This document shows positions 1-6,841 of a stretch of DNA of 14,318 nt, in pieces. The notes under the pieces were generated by a model. The model was not told the DNA's origin and made no database searches. It saw nothing but the letters and a program-made list of their open reading frames with translations. Both the position numbers and the translations under genes were made by a program. Location of the stretch: NCBI GenBank assembly GCA_030426065.1, contig JAUHZH010000011.1:1-14318 (forward strand), in the 5' to 3' direction. Positions within the stretch are counted from its first letter, which is position 1, and every line of letters starts with the position of its first letter. The stretch is from Gammaproteobacteria bacterium (GTDB lineage Bacteria; Pseudomonadota; Gammaproteobacteria; Xanthomonadales; Marinicellaceae).

Positions 1-135
1 GAACAGGTCTTCATTTACAAGTTTTTTGGAGACATGGAATTCACCGACATCGCTGATGTCATGAAAGTCAGCGAGCGAACGGCTTTTCGCTGCTGGAAAA
101 AAGCCCGAGCCATGCTTTCAGTCGCCATGAAATGA
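1..135 (+). CDS. ECF-type RNA polymerase sigma factor, C-terminal end (partial)
   Basis: The window opens inside this gene. The first 44 codons in frame 1 end at TGA 133-135. The visible peptide carries a sigma region 4 helix-turn-helix: FTDIADVMKVSERTAFRCWK, followed by KARAML near the end. This pattern (a DIA helix, then an S-x-x-T-x-x-R-x-W recognition helix) resembles the ECF subfamily that is often encoded beside Ser/Thr kinases (TIGR02999-like, ECF43 group), where it would recognise the -35 element. The stop codon overlaps the ATG of the downstream kinase (ATGA), so the two are almost certainly one transcript with coupled translation. In the related ECF43 pairs the kinase activates the sigma factor by phosphorylating a residue in region 2. 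That region lies outside this window, so the mechanism here is inferred from family and context. Confidence 0.8.
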   Translation, partial: EQVFIYKFFGDMEFTDIADVMKVSERTAFRCWKKARAMLSVAMK

Positions 136-1415
136 ACGATAAAACGAATCAACCAGAAGACTTAGAAGCATTGTGGCAAAAAATAGACTCGGATTTTGAT
201 CGTGACGATGAGATTGAAGTTGAAGACTATCTAGCAAATCAAGGTCATCAGTGCAAAGCACCGGCTTCCTTGAATGAACATGTCCAACATTTGATCAACA
301 AAACATTCAGCACAGGAGAATTGAACGACGAAACCTTAATCAACAAATACCAAATCATTGAGCAAATCGACTCAGGCGGACAAAGTGATGTTTACCTCGC
401 CGAGCGTTCAGATGGCATTTACCAACAAACCGTCGTCATTAAGTTCATTTCTGGCCGATTTGAACAAAAAGTACTGAAACAACAGTTTTTACAGGAAATG
501 CAACTGTTGGCGAAATTGAGACATCCAGGCGTGGTGACCATCATTGATGGCAACATCACAGACAAAGGGCAGCCTTGGCTGGTTCTTGATCACATTGATG
601 GCCCTCACATTGATCAATATTGTACACTCAACCAACTCAACGCCGAAGGTGTCGTCAAACTGATGTTAAGCCTTTGTGACACACTCCAATTCATCCACCA
701 ACAAGGGGTGTTGCATAAGGACTTGAAACCGAACAATGTGTTGGTCAAAAAGATGAACGGTGTGCCTTGTCCTGTTTTGATTGATTTCGGCATCTCAATG
801 ACACGTGAAGATGAAGCTCATTTGAATTTTGGTACCCTGGGATACAGCTCTCCAGAACAGTTAAAAGGAGAAAAACTAGACCAGCGCAGTGATTTGTTTT
901 CACTCGGGGTGTTGTTTGGCGGGTTGCTGCTAACGGTTTATAACCAAGACATGGACATAGAAAGTCCAGAAACTTTGAACAACGCACTGAAACATTCTGA
1001 AGTGGCCAAAGATTTACAAAAAGTGGTTGCCAAACTGACCTCAGCAAAAGCCAAACAACGCTACCAAAGTGCCGAGGCTGTACGCACCGACTTGAACCAG
1101 TGGCAATTGGGATTCCCCCTCAGCTTTGACGTCCATAAATTGTCAACTGCCACTTCCAAAGCGATCAAACGCCACCCCTGGGTCACTTTGGGTCTGTTAT
1201 TGGTTCTGATCTCGGCTGTGCTGGTGACCATCAAATACACCCGTGACACCCAGCATCTGCAAGCTCTGACTGTTGCTGAAAAAAATGCCACCGATGAGCT
1301 GATGAATTACATGCTCGATGACTTGTATGAAAACCTGGAGCGCATCGGGCGCATTGATGTTTTACAAAATGTAGCCAAAAAAGTGTCGCTCATTTGGCCA
1401 AAAAAGATCCCCTGA
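132..1415 (+). CDS. membrane-anchored Ser/Thr protein kinase, N-terminal part of a split gene
   Basis: The kinase fold runs from about residue 73 to 325. It shows a glycine loop (SGGQSDVY, 81-88), the ATP-binding lysine in VVIKF (K104), a probable helix-C glutamate (E122), the catalytic loop HKDLKPNN (195-202, D197 and N202), DFG (218-220) and SPE (240-242). The loop lacks two usual glycines and HRD has become HKD, so it is divergent, but the catalytic residues are kept. A hydrophobic segment at about 349-367 should cross the inner membrane, placing the kinase inside the cell. The start ATG overlaps the sigma-factor stop. Family members usually continue into a long TPR region, giving 800-900 residues. 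Here the frame stops ten residues after the conserved-looking stretch ending VAKK (417), in a tail (VSLIWPKKIP) that looks out of frame, and the TPR half follows in the -1 frame. The likely role is phosphorylation control of the sigma factor. Confidence 0.85.
   Translation: MNDKTNQPEDLEALWQKIDSDFDRDDEIEVEDYLANQGHQCKAPASLNEHVQHLINKTFSTGELNDETLINKYQIIEQIDSGGQSDVYLAERSDGIYQQTVVIKFISGRFEQKVLKQQFLQEMQLLAKLRHPGVVTIIDGNITDKGQPWLVLDHIDGPHIDQYCTLNQLNAEGVVKLMLSLCDTLQFIHQQGVLHKDLKPNNVLVKKMNGVPCPVLIDFGISMTREDEAHLNFGTLGYSSPEQLKGEKLDQRSDLFSLGVLFGGLLLTVYNQDMDIESPETLNNALKHSEVAKDLQKVVAKLTSAKAKQRYQSAEAVRTDLNQWQLGFPLSFDVHKLSTATSKAIKRHPWVTLGLLLVLISAVLVTIKYTRDTQHLQALTVAEKNATDELMNYMLDDLYENLERIGRIDVLQNVAKKVSLIWPKKIP
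1376..1415 (+). other. candidate -1 slippage region joining kinase and TPR frames
   Basis: The kinase frame and the TPR frame are both open from 1358 to 1412. Two A6 runs lie in that overlap, at 1377-1382 and 1400-1405, each inside the same local sequence GCCAAAAAAG. In the kinase frame the second run reads A_AAA_AAG (1400-1406), the same heptamer used for -1 frameshifting in E. coli dnaX, and the zero-frame TGA follows at 1413-1415. A shift there gives a fused protein of about 813 residues. A shift or lost base at the first run would instead give VAKKSVAHLAKKDPL, which restores a smoother helical pattern. I see no strong downstream hairpin and no clear upstream Shine-Dalgarno-like stimulator, so a programmed event is possible but unproven. 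Confidence 0.5.
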
Positions 1416-2572
1416 CAATGGATGAAGTAGGCCACCGGCAAACCGCAAAAGCATACATCAACACAGGCAGAGTATTCGACTATCTTGAACAGTCGGAACA
1501 AGCACAAAACATGTTCACAGCAGCCGATAAGCATCTGCAACAAGCACGTTCGGCAGGTGCTGATTTGCTTGAGTATTACCCATTGGTTGCCAGCCTCAAA
1601 GTCTATCAAAGTCAAGTTTTGTCATCCGAGGGTCAGGAGCAAGCCACTGAAAAAGTACTGACCGATGCCATTGATGCCATGGAACAGCTGTTACTCTTGT
1701 CACCAGATCATTCGCAATTGACGCTTTGGGAAGCTTATCTGGAACTGAGTTACTTGCTGATGGAATACGCCAGAGAACCACAAGCCCAACAACAAGTTGA
1801 CAAAACCCTGACTTTGGCATCTGAACAGTTAGACAAAAAACCACAAGATGCTGAATGGCTCTATGCCAATTCACACAGTCACCAAATGAAAGCGTGGTAT
1901 GAGTTTGATTTTGGATCAATCGCAACCGGTATTGACGAAACAACGCAAGCCATTGCTTTGGCACAAGCCAGCATCATACAAGACGCTGAAGATTTAAAGA
2001 AACAAAACAACGAACGAATTTTGCACAACCAATTGGCCTTTTTTCAACTTGAAACAGGCCATTTGGAAGCTGCAAAAACAGCAGCAATCACGGCCATAGA
2101 ACTGGGCAATGCGCTCAAACTGAAAGCCCCTTTTAACCAAGAATTTGAAAGAGAGCAGGCCTACTCTTTCAGCACAGCTGGAGAAGTGCATCAACAACTC
2201 GGTGACCTTGAAAGCGCTTTGCATTTCTACCAACAAGGGTTGGCCATATCAAAACACAACCATGAAAAAGACCCCAGTAATTATTCAGCCGCAAATGACC
2301 TGGGGGTAGATACTTTGTTGGTGGCAGGCTTACAACTCGAACTGGGTCATGAACTTGAAGCCACCAAAGCCTTCAATGAAATTGAAGCCCTGATGGAACC
2401 AGTCCACCAAGCCGAACCCAACAATAAATACTACGCCCACACTTTACTGGTAGCCAAATTACAGCTCAAAAAATTCAAAGAAGCCAAACCTTTGTATGAT
2501 CAGCTCAAAAGCAACGACACCATCGACAAGGTGATCACAAACCTCATCACCAAAAACCAACTGAATTGGTAA
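1394..2572 (+). CDS. TPR-rich C-terminal part of the split kinase
   Basis: This 392-codon frame is helical throughout and has TPR-like units. The clearest is at residues 256-289 (AGEVHQQLGDLESALHFYQQ); others are near 21-53, 215-240 and 303-336. TPR regions of this kind form the C-terminal domain of kinases paired with ECF sigma factors. There they sit beyond the membrane segment and probably sense a ligand or partner. The frame has no convincing start of its own: the given start is TTG 1394 with no ribosome binding site, and the first ATG is at 1418, three bases after the kinase stop. The half is probably made as a fusion through a -1 shift, or by reinitiation at 1418, or it is the remnant of a broken gene. 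Reading is otherwise clean for nearly 1.2 kb, which argues against old decay. Confidence 0.75.
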   Translation: MAKKDPLTMDEVGHRQTAKAYINTGRVFDYLEQSEQAQNMFTAADKHLQQARSAGADLLEYYPLVASLKVYQSQVLSSEGQEQATEKVLTDAIDAMEQLLLLSPDHSQLTLWEAYLELSYLLMEYAREPQAQQQVDKTLTLASEQLDKKPQDAEWLYANSHSHQMKAWYEFDFGSIATGIDETTQAIALAQASIIQDAEDLKKQNNERILHNQLAFFQLETGHLEAAKTAAITAIELGNALKLKAPFNQEFEREQAYSFSTAGEVHQQLGDLESALHFYQQGLAISKHNHEKDPSNYSAANDLGVDTLLVAGLQLELGHELEATKAFNEIEALMEPVHQAEPNNKYYAHTLLVAKLQLKKFKEAKPLYDQLKSNDTIDKVITNLITKNQLNW

Positions 2573-2817
2573 CCATTCTTAAAACCAAAACCCAGCTGTA
2601 GCTCGCTCATTTTGATAATGAGTTATGAACATCCTCAATCTGAGTCCGTAGAATTGAGTTCATGTAAGATGTCATCTTGAGTCTGAAAATGCAACACGTG
2701 ACAGGCAACCGTCCGCACCCTTGGGGTCATTTTTCAGGTGCACAGGAAGCTCGACTCAGCGTATCAACTTGCTTTATAAGAGCCTTCATAACGAGTGCCT
2801 TGACTTGCTCCTTTGAA
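2573..2817. other. convergent intergenic gap with small dyads
   Basis: No gene is supported in these 245 bases between two converging genes. The gap holds a weak hairpin, CTCATT-5 nt-AATGAG (2606-2622), without a T-run. It also has a 13-bp dyad, AAGATG-T-CATCTT (2666-2678), flanked by two copies of TGAGTC (2641-2646 and 2679-2684). No clear rho-independent terminator is seen for either neighbour. Confidence 0.4.
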
Positions 2818-3909
2818 TCAACTCAATGTTTTGCGATACTGGCTGGGCGTTGTCTTTGTATGTTGCTTGAAAGCTCGGTTGAACGGCCCCAAAGAATTGT
2901 AACCACAGTCAAAAGCTATGGTGGCGATGTTCAAGTGATTGGTTGCTGGGTTTTTCAGCATGTTTATCGCTCGCTCAATGCGGTGCTTATTTATCATGTG
3001 ATTGAAGTTTCGGAAACTTAATTCACTGGTGATGCACCGAGTCACTTTGTATTCTTGAACGCTCAGATGATTTGCCAAATCAGACACTTTGAGGTCAACC
3101 TGGGTGAGTATTTCATCATTTGTCATCGCCTGCATCACCCGGTTTGCCAAAGCTTTCGTTTCTGCTGCTTGACTTAGCTCATGGCTACTTGATGCTGAAG
3201 ATGCCGTGCGCAAGAGATCAGAACGGTAGCACACAGCCATGTGGCTTCCGATCAGCGCCATCAATGCACACATGGTCAATAACACTTCTTTCCACTTCGC
3301 TGCCCATGTGCCTGCTTCAGCACCCATCAACCAAATCACTGCCACCACCACAGGAATACTGAAAACACCCAAAAAAAGGATCCTGAACCGACGCTCAGTT
3401 TTATTGTGTATCTTATTGAACCCAGTCAAAGTTTCATTCCAAACCAAAACTATCATGGCAACACAAATCAATGAGGACAAATTGATAAATACCCGAACCC
3501 ACTCATTACTCGCTTCATTCAGCCATGACGAAAGCAACATCTTTTCTATTGCTTCTACAGCTACAACCAAAGGAACGACTAACACTGTTTTTGAGTTCAA
3601 AATCTTGCGGTCTCGAAAAAGCGCACGACTCAGTATCCAAAACCAAGCACAACCACCTGATCCCACCACAGTCAACAAACCAAAAAGAAAGTCATTTGAA
3701 ACGCTCATGAATTTGCCCAATGTGGCACCAGAAAGACACAAGGCCAAACACCACCAAATCAATCTCGCATGTTCTGCTTGCTTGATGCCTTTAAAAAAAC
3801 GGGCAGGAAACCCTGTTTCAATAACAGCTTCACCTGGGTCTGAAATAAATTCTTTGCTCATAAGCTTTGTATTTTTTGATTCAATGCTGGTTGATTTCCA
3901 AATCGGCAT
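2818..3909 (-). CDS. membrane-anchored AraC-family transcriptional regulator
   Basis: The last 100 residues form the two helix-turn-helix motifs of the AraC/XylS family: VSDLANHLSVQEYKVTRCI (275-293), then LNIATIAFDCGYNSLGPFNR (326-345), ending FKQHTKTTPSQYRK. The N-terminal two thirds are hydrophobic, with about six membrane spans near 49-68, 73-93, 108-122, 140-157, 176-196 and 208-227, instead of a soluble sugar-binding domain. The protein should therefore sense something at or in the inner membrane and bind DNA from there. The start at 3909 is the longest; Met17 (3861) is an alternative, and neither has a good ribosome binding site. It is divergent from a DUF2306-type gene, its most likely target, although the sensed signal cannot be read from the sequence. 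Confidence 0.85.
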   Translation of the reverse strand: MPIWKSTSIESKNTKLMSKEFISDPGEAVIETGFPARFFKGIKQAEHARLIWWCLALCLSGATLGKFMSVSNDFLFGLLTVVGSGGCAWFWILSRALFRDRKILNSKTVLVVPLVVAVEAIEKMLLSSWLNEASNEWVRVFINLSSLICVAMIVLVWNETLTGFNKIHNKTERRFRILFLGVFSIPVVVAVIWLMGAEAGTWAAKWKEVLLTMCALMALIGSHMAVCYRSDLLRTASSASSSHELSQAAETKALANRVMQAMTNDEILTQVDLKVSDLANHLSVQEYKVTRCITSELSFRNFNHMINKHRIERAINMLKNPATNHLNIATIAFDCGYNSLGPFNRAFKQHTKTTPSQYRKTLS

Positions 3910-3975
3910 GAAAACAAGCGCCGGATTGAGAAAATGGCGTTAAACCACTCAGCAAACAATAGACATTACAATGAA

Positions 3976-3984
3976 ATCATAACA
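3976..3984 (-). promoter_or_regulatory. candidate extended -10 promoter for the AraC-type regulator
   Basis: The minus strand reads TGTTATGAT, an extended -10 (TGnTATGAT) about 65 bases before the start codon at 3909. No good -35 hexamer is found 16-18 bases upstream, so the call depends on the extended element alone. Confidence 0.4.
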
Positions 3985-3997
3985 CAGCGATCCTGAA

Positions 3998-4007
3998 GCT
4001 CATGAGC
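3998..4007. promoter_or_regulatory. palindrome GCTCATGAGC, possible operator
   Basis: This perfect 10-bp palindrome is flanked by GAAG and CTTC and lies between the divergent regulator and DUF2306 genes. It falls where the -35 region of the candidate minus-strand promoter would be. AraC-type proteins usually bind direct repeats rather than palindromes, so an operator role is only a guess. Confidence 0.25.
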
Positions 4008-4080
4008 AAAACTTCACGGAATGAATCGATTGTTTGCCAAGTCATCATCTGAAACAACCCAATTATTAAAGAGACAACAT

Positions 4081-4920
4081 ATGAAAACACAATCAATTTC
4101 AGCTTCATGGTGGCCGTCAGTTGCTTTGGCCCAAAAAACACTGAATGGATCAGCTAAATTTTGGTACTTAACTGTATTGTTAGGCCAAGCTTTGTTTGCA
4201 TGCTACATTGTCATGTTCTATTACATGGCAACAGTTGATCAAGACATTGAACGCTTCAATCAAGTCATGCCTGGAGGTCATGTTCAAGGAGACTTTTGGG
4301 GCAACATCGCCGTAATGGCGCATGTTTTGCTAGCCGCCATCATCACTGTCGGCGGTTTACTACAACTCATTCCAATCCTGCGCAAACAATGGCCGAGACT
4401 GCACAGGTGGAATGGCCGCTTGTATGTGACGACGGCGATGGTGATGAGCATCAGTGGCATGTTCATGATCATCACCCGCCATGACAAAATTGTTGGCAGC
4501 TTAGTGGGTCACACAGCAATCATGATTAACGGCATCATCATTGTAACCTGTGCCATCAAGGCCATTCAGTATGCCCGAATGAAACAGTTCGCAAAACATC
4601 GCACCTGGGCATTGAGGCTGTTTGTGGCAGTCAGTGGCGTGTGGATGTTCAGAATTGGCATGATGGCTTGGTTGAGCATTCACGGTAAACCAGTGGGTTT
4701 TGATCCTGTGAGCTTTTCTGGCCCATTTTTAACTGCACTCTATTTTACTGTTTACATCCTCCCTTTGTTTATACTCGAACTGTATCTGAGGGCACACCAA
4801 AGCCCTTCAGCACCCATTAAATTATCAACAAGCTTCATGGTCACCCTCATCGGCTTCATCTTTATTTTGGGCACATTTGGCGCCACCATGGGCATGTGGC
4901 TACCTGCAATTGGCAGGTAA
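4081..4920 (+). CDS. DUF2306-type multi-pass membrane protein
   Basis: This 279-residue protein has about seven hydrophobic spans and almost no soluble domain. The sequence HRWNGRLYV (residues 108-116), after a helix of the type AHVLLAAIITVGGLLQL, is the signature I associate with the DUF2306 family, whose biochemical role is unknown. I place the start at ATG 4081 because AGAGAC lies just upstream at a suitable distance. An in-frame ATG at 4021 would add 20 polar residues without a ribosome binding site. A perfect 7-bp inverted repeat, TACCTGC/GCAGGTA (4901-4919), overlaps the 3' end but has no T-run after it. The divergent AraC-type membrane regulator is its probable controller. Confidence 0.75.
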   Translation: MKTQSISASWWPSVALAQKTLNGSAKFWYLTVLLGQALFACYIVMFYYMATVDQDIERFNQVMPGGHVQGDFWGNIAVMAHVLLAAIITVGGLLQLIPILRKQWPRLHRWNGRLYVTTAMVMSISGMFMIITRHDKIVGSLVGHTAIMINGIIIVTCAIKAIQYARMKQFAKHRTWALRLFVAVSGVWMFRIGMMAWLSIHGKPVGFDPVSFSGPFLTALYFTVYILPLFILELYLRAHQSPSAPIKLSTSFMVTLIGFIFILGTFGATMGMWLPAIGR

Positions 4921-5045
4921 CAGGGCAATCAGTCCGCCACCAAGACCGCTTATAACAAAAAGGCATTATCTCATGCATTTTTGTACGTTCCATAATGTTA
5001 TTTAGCCATCTAAACTGCCATCATTGAATCATATGAACGAAGATC
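4921..5045 (+). promoter_or_regulatory. leader and likely promoter region of the cys operon
   Basis: The 125 bases before cysJ must hold the operon promoter unless DUF2306 transcription reads through. The best -10 match is CATAAT (4991-4996), with no convincing -35 element. That would suit an activator-dependent promoter such as those controlled by CysB in other gammaproteobacteria. I cannot recognise a CysB site. Confidence 0.3.
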
Positions 5046-6839
5046 ATGAGCATCGAACAGTTGGCATTATTGCAAAAAGAAACGGCTTTGGATTTGGCTG
5101 ATGTGGCCAAATTATTGCAGCAATTGAGTGCTGAACAAAAGCTGTGGTTGTCAGGTTATTTGGCTGCATCAGCACAACAAGGTGCAGTTGCGGCCCCAGT
5201 GGCCGCACCAAGCAACCAAAGCAGTCAGAAATTGACCATTGCCTTTGGCAGCCAAACAGGCAATGCCGAGGGTGTGGCCAATCAACTGCACCAACAAGCA
5301 GAACAACAAGGCTTGGCCTCTGAGTTGGTTTCATTGGCCGATTTGACGGTCAAACAATTGAAGGACAAGAGCCATTTGGCACTGGTGGTCAGCACCCACG
5401 GCGAAGGCGAAGCACCTGATGATGCTGAAATATTCTATGAGCAGCTGATGGGTAAACGCGCCCCCGAGTTGAAATCATTGAGTTACAGTGTGTTGGCCTT
5501 GGGCGATTCCAGTTATGAATTGTTCTGTCACACCGGTAAAGAATTGGATGAACGATTGGCTGCATTGGGTGCCAAGCGATTGATTGATCGCATCGACTGT
5601 GACGTTGACTATGAAGCAGACGCTGCTCAATGGCAAGAACAGGTCAAATCAGTGGTGGCGCCCCTACTTGAGAGCACGTTAGAAAGCACACAGAACAACA
5701 TCACGCCCTTCCCTGCACCCATCAGTCAGGCAGTTGCCCAGCACAACAAAAACAACCCTTTCCAAGCCGAAGTGCTGGCCGTGCAGAAAATCACGGCCCA
5801 CGATTCGGTTAAAAATACGTTCCACATTGAACTGGCCATTGATGAAGAAGCAATTAAGTATCAGGCTGGCGACTCATTGGGCATCATCGCCCACAATGAT
5901 CCTGCCTCGGTGGACAAGCTGTTACAGGCATTGTCACAAGATGGGGATGTGCAAATTGAATGGAAAGGCCAGTCACTGCCCTTGGCTGAGGCATTTGAAC
6001 AGCACATTGAAATCACACAAATCAGCAAGCCGTGGTTGCAATATGTGGCCAAGCGATTGGCAGACGATGCGTTGAAAGCCATCAGCAGTGACCACCAAGC
6101 CTTCAATGATTTTGTCTGGAACAAACAACTGGTGGACATCATCCAATCTTATCCTGCCATCGCTGAATGGCCTTTGGATTGGTTGGAAGAATTGCGGGCT
6201 TTGACACCGCGCTTGTATTCCATCGCATCCGCGCCGACTCAGTTCGAAGACGAGGTGCATTTGACGGTCAACCTGGAACAAGCTGCCGAATCCGCTGGCC
6301 TGGCCTCGGGTTTGTTGTGCCAACGCACCCAAGAAGGCGATGTGGTTTCGGTTTACGTGGAACCGAACAAACACTTTAAACTGCCCAGTGATGAGACCGA
6401 CATCATCATGATTGGTCCTGGCACCGGCATCGCGCCGTTCCGCGCTTTCGTTCAAGAGCGACAGGCCAGAAAAGCATCAGGCAAGAATTGGTTGTTTTTT
6501 GGCAACCCCAATTTCCACGCCGACTTCTTGTACCAGACCGAATGGCAGCGTTTGCAAAAACAAGGCTTCTTGCACCGCATTGACGTTGCTTTTTCACGCG
6601 ACCAGGAAGAAAAAATCTACGTTCAACACCGTTTGGCTGCACAGGCCAAAGACATTTGGCAGTGGTTGGAAAACGGCGCCGCCATTTACATCTGTGGCGA
6701 TGCCAATCGCATGGCCAAAGACGTTGAACAAACCTTGCTCAACATCATCGCCGAACACGGCGGCAAGAGTGATGAAGAAGCCAAGAACCATTTGAAAGAA
6801 CTGAAACGCAACCACCGCTACCAAAAAGACGTGTACTGA
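5046..6839 (+). CDS. cysJ: assimilatory sulfite reductase (NADPH) flavoprotein, alpha subunit
   Basis: CysJ passes electrons from NADPH through FAD and FMN to the CysI hemoprotein for reduction of sulfite to sulfide in the cytoplasm. The 597 residues match the usual length of about 599. A short N-terminal helical region and an Ala-rich linker precede a flavodoxin domain (about 63-205) with the FMN loop GSQTGNAE (68-75) and STHGEGEAPDDA (116-127). A ferredoxin-reductase-type half follows, with the FAD motif RLYSIAS (389-395), the NADP loop GPGTGIAPFRAF (457-468), CGDANRMA (550-557) and the expected C-terminal aromatic residue (YQKDVY). It is the first gene of a cysJIH operon, two bases before cysI. 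Nothing is missing or broken. Confidence 0.97.
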   Translation: MSIEQLALLQKETALDLADVAKLLQQLSAEQKLWLSGYLAASAQQGAVAAPVAAPSNQSSQKLTIAFGSQTGNAEGVANQLHQQAEQQGLASELVSLADLTVKQLKDKSHLALVVSTHGEGEAPDDAEIFYEQLMGKRAPELKSLSYSVLALGDSSYELFCHTGKELDERLAALGAKRLIDRIDCDVDYEADAAQWQEQVKSVVAPLLESTLESTQNNITPFPAPISQAVAQHNKNNPFQAEVLAVQKITAHDSVKNTFHIELAIDEEAIKYQAGDSLGIIAHNDPASVDKLLQALSQDGDVQIEWKGQSLPLAEAFEQHIEITQISKPWLQYVAKRLADDALKAISSDHQAFNDFVWNKQLVDIIQSYPAIAEWPLDWLEELRALTPRLYSIASAPTQFEDEVHLTVNLEQAAESAGLASGLLCQRTQEGDVVSVYVEPNKHFKLPSDETDIIMIGPGTGIAPFRAFVQERQARKASGKNWLFFGNPNFHADFLYQTEWQRLQKQGFLHRIDVAFSRDQEEKIYVQHRLAAQAKDIWQWLENGAAIYICGDANRMAKDVEQTLLNIIAEHGGKSDEEAKNHLKELKRNHRYQKDVY

Positions 6840-6841
6840 TC

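Noticed and set aside
2606..2622. CTCATT/AATGAG hairpin after the TPR frame as a terminator
   Set aside because: AT-rich six-bp stem with no T-run on either strand.
3239..3943. 234-codon open frame on the plus strand over the AraC-type regulator
   Set aside because: The opposite strand has clear AraC helix-turn-helix motifs and membrane spans; this frame is low-complexity with no recognisable features.
4901..4919. TACCTGC/GCAGGTA hairpin at the end of the DUF2306 gene as a terminator
   Set aside because: Seven-bp stem inside the last codons with no T-run after it, so not a convincing rho-independent terminator.
5973..6455. 160-codon minus-strand frame inside cysJ
   Set aside because: Antisense shadow of an intact cysJ with all expected motifs in the other strand.
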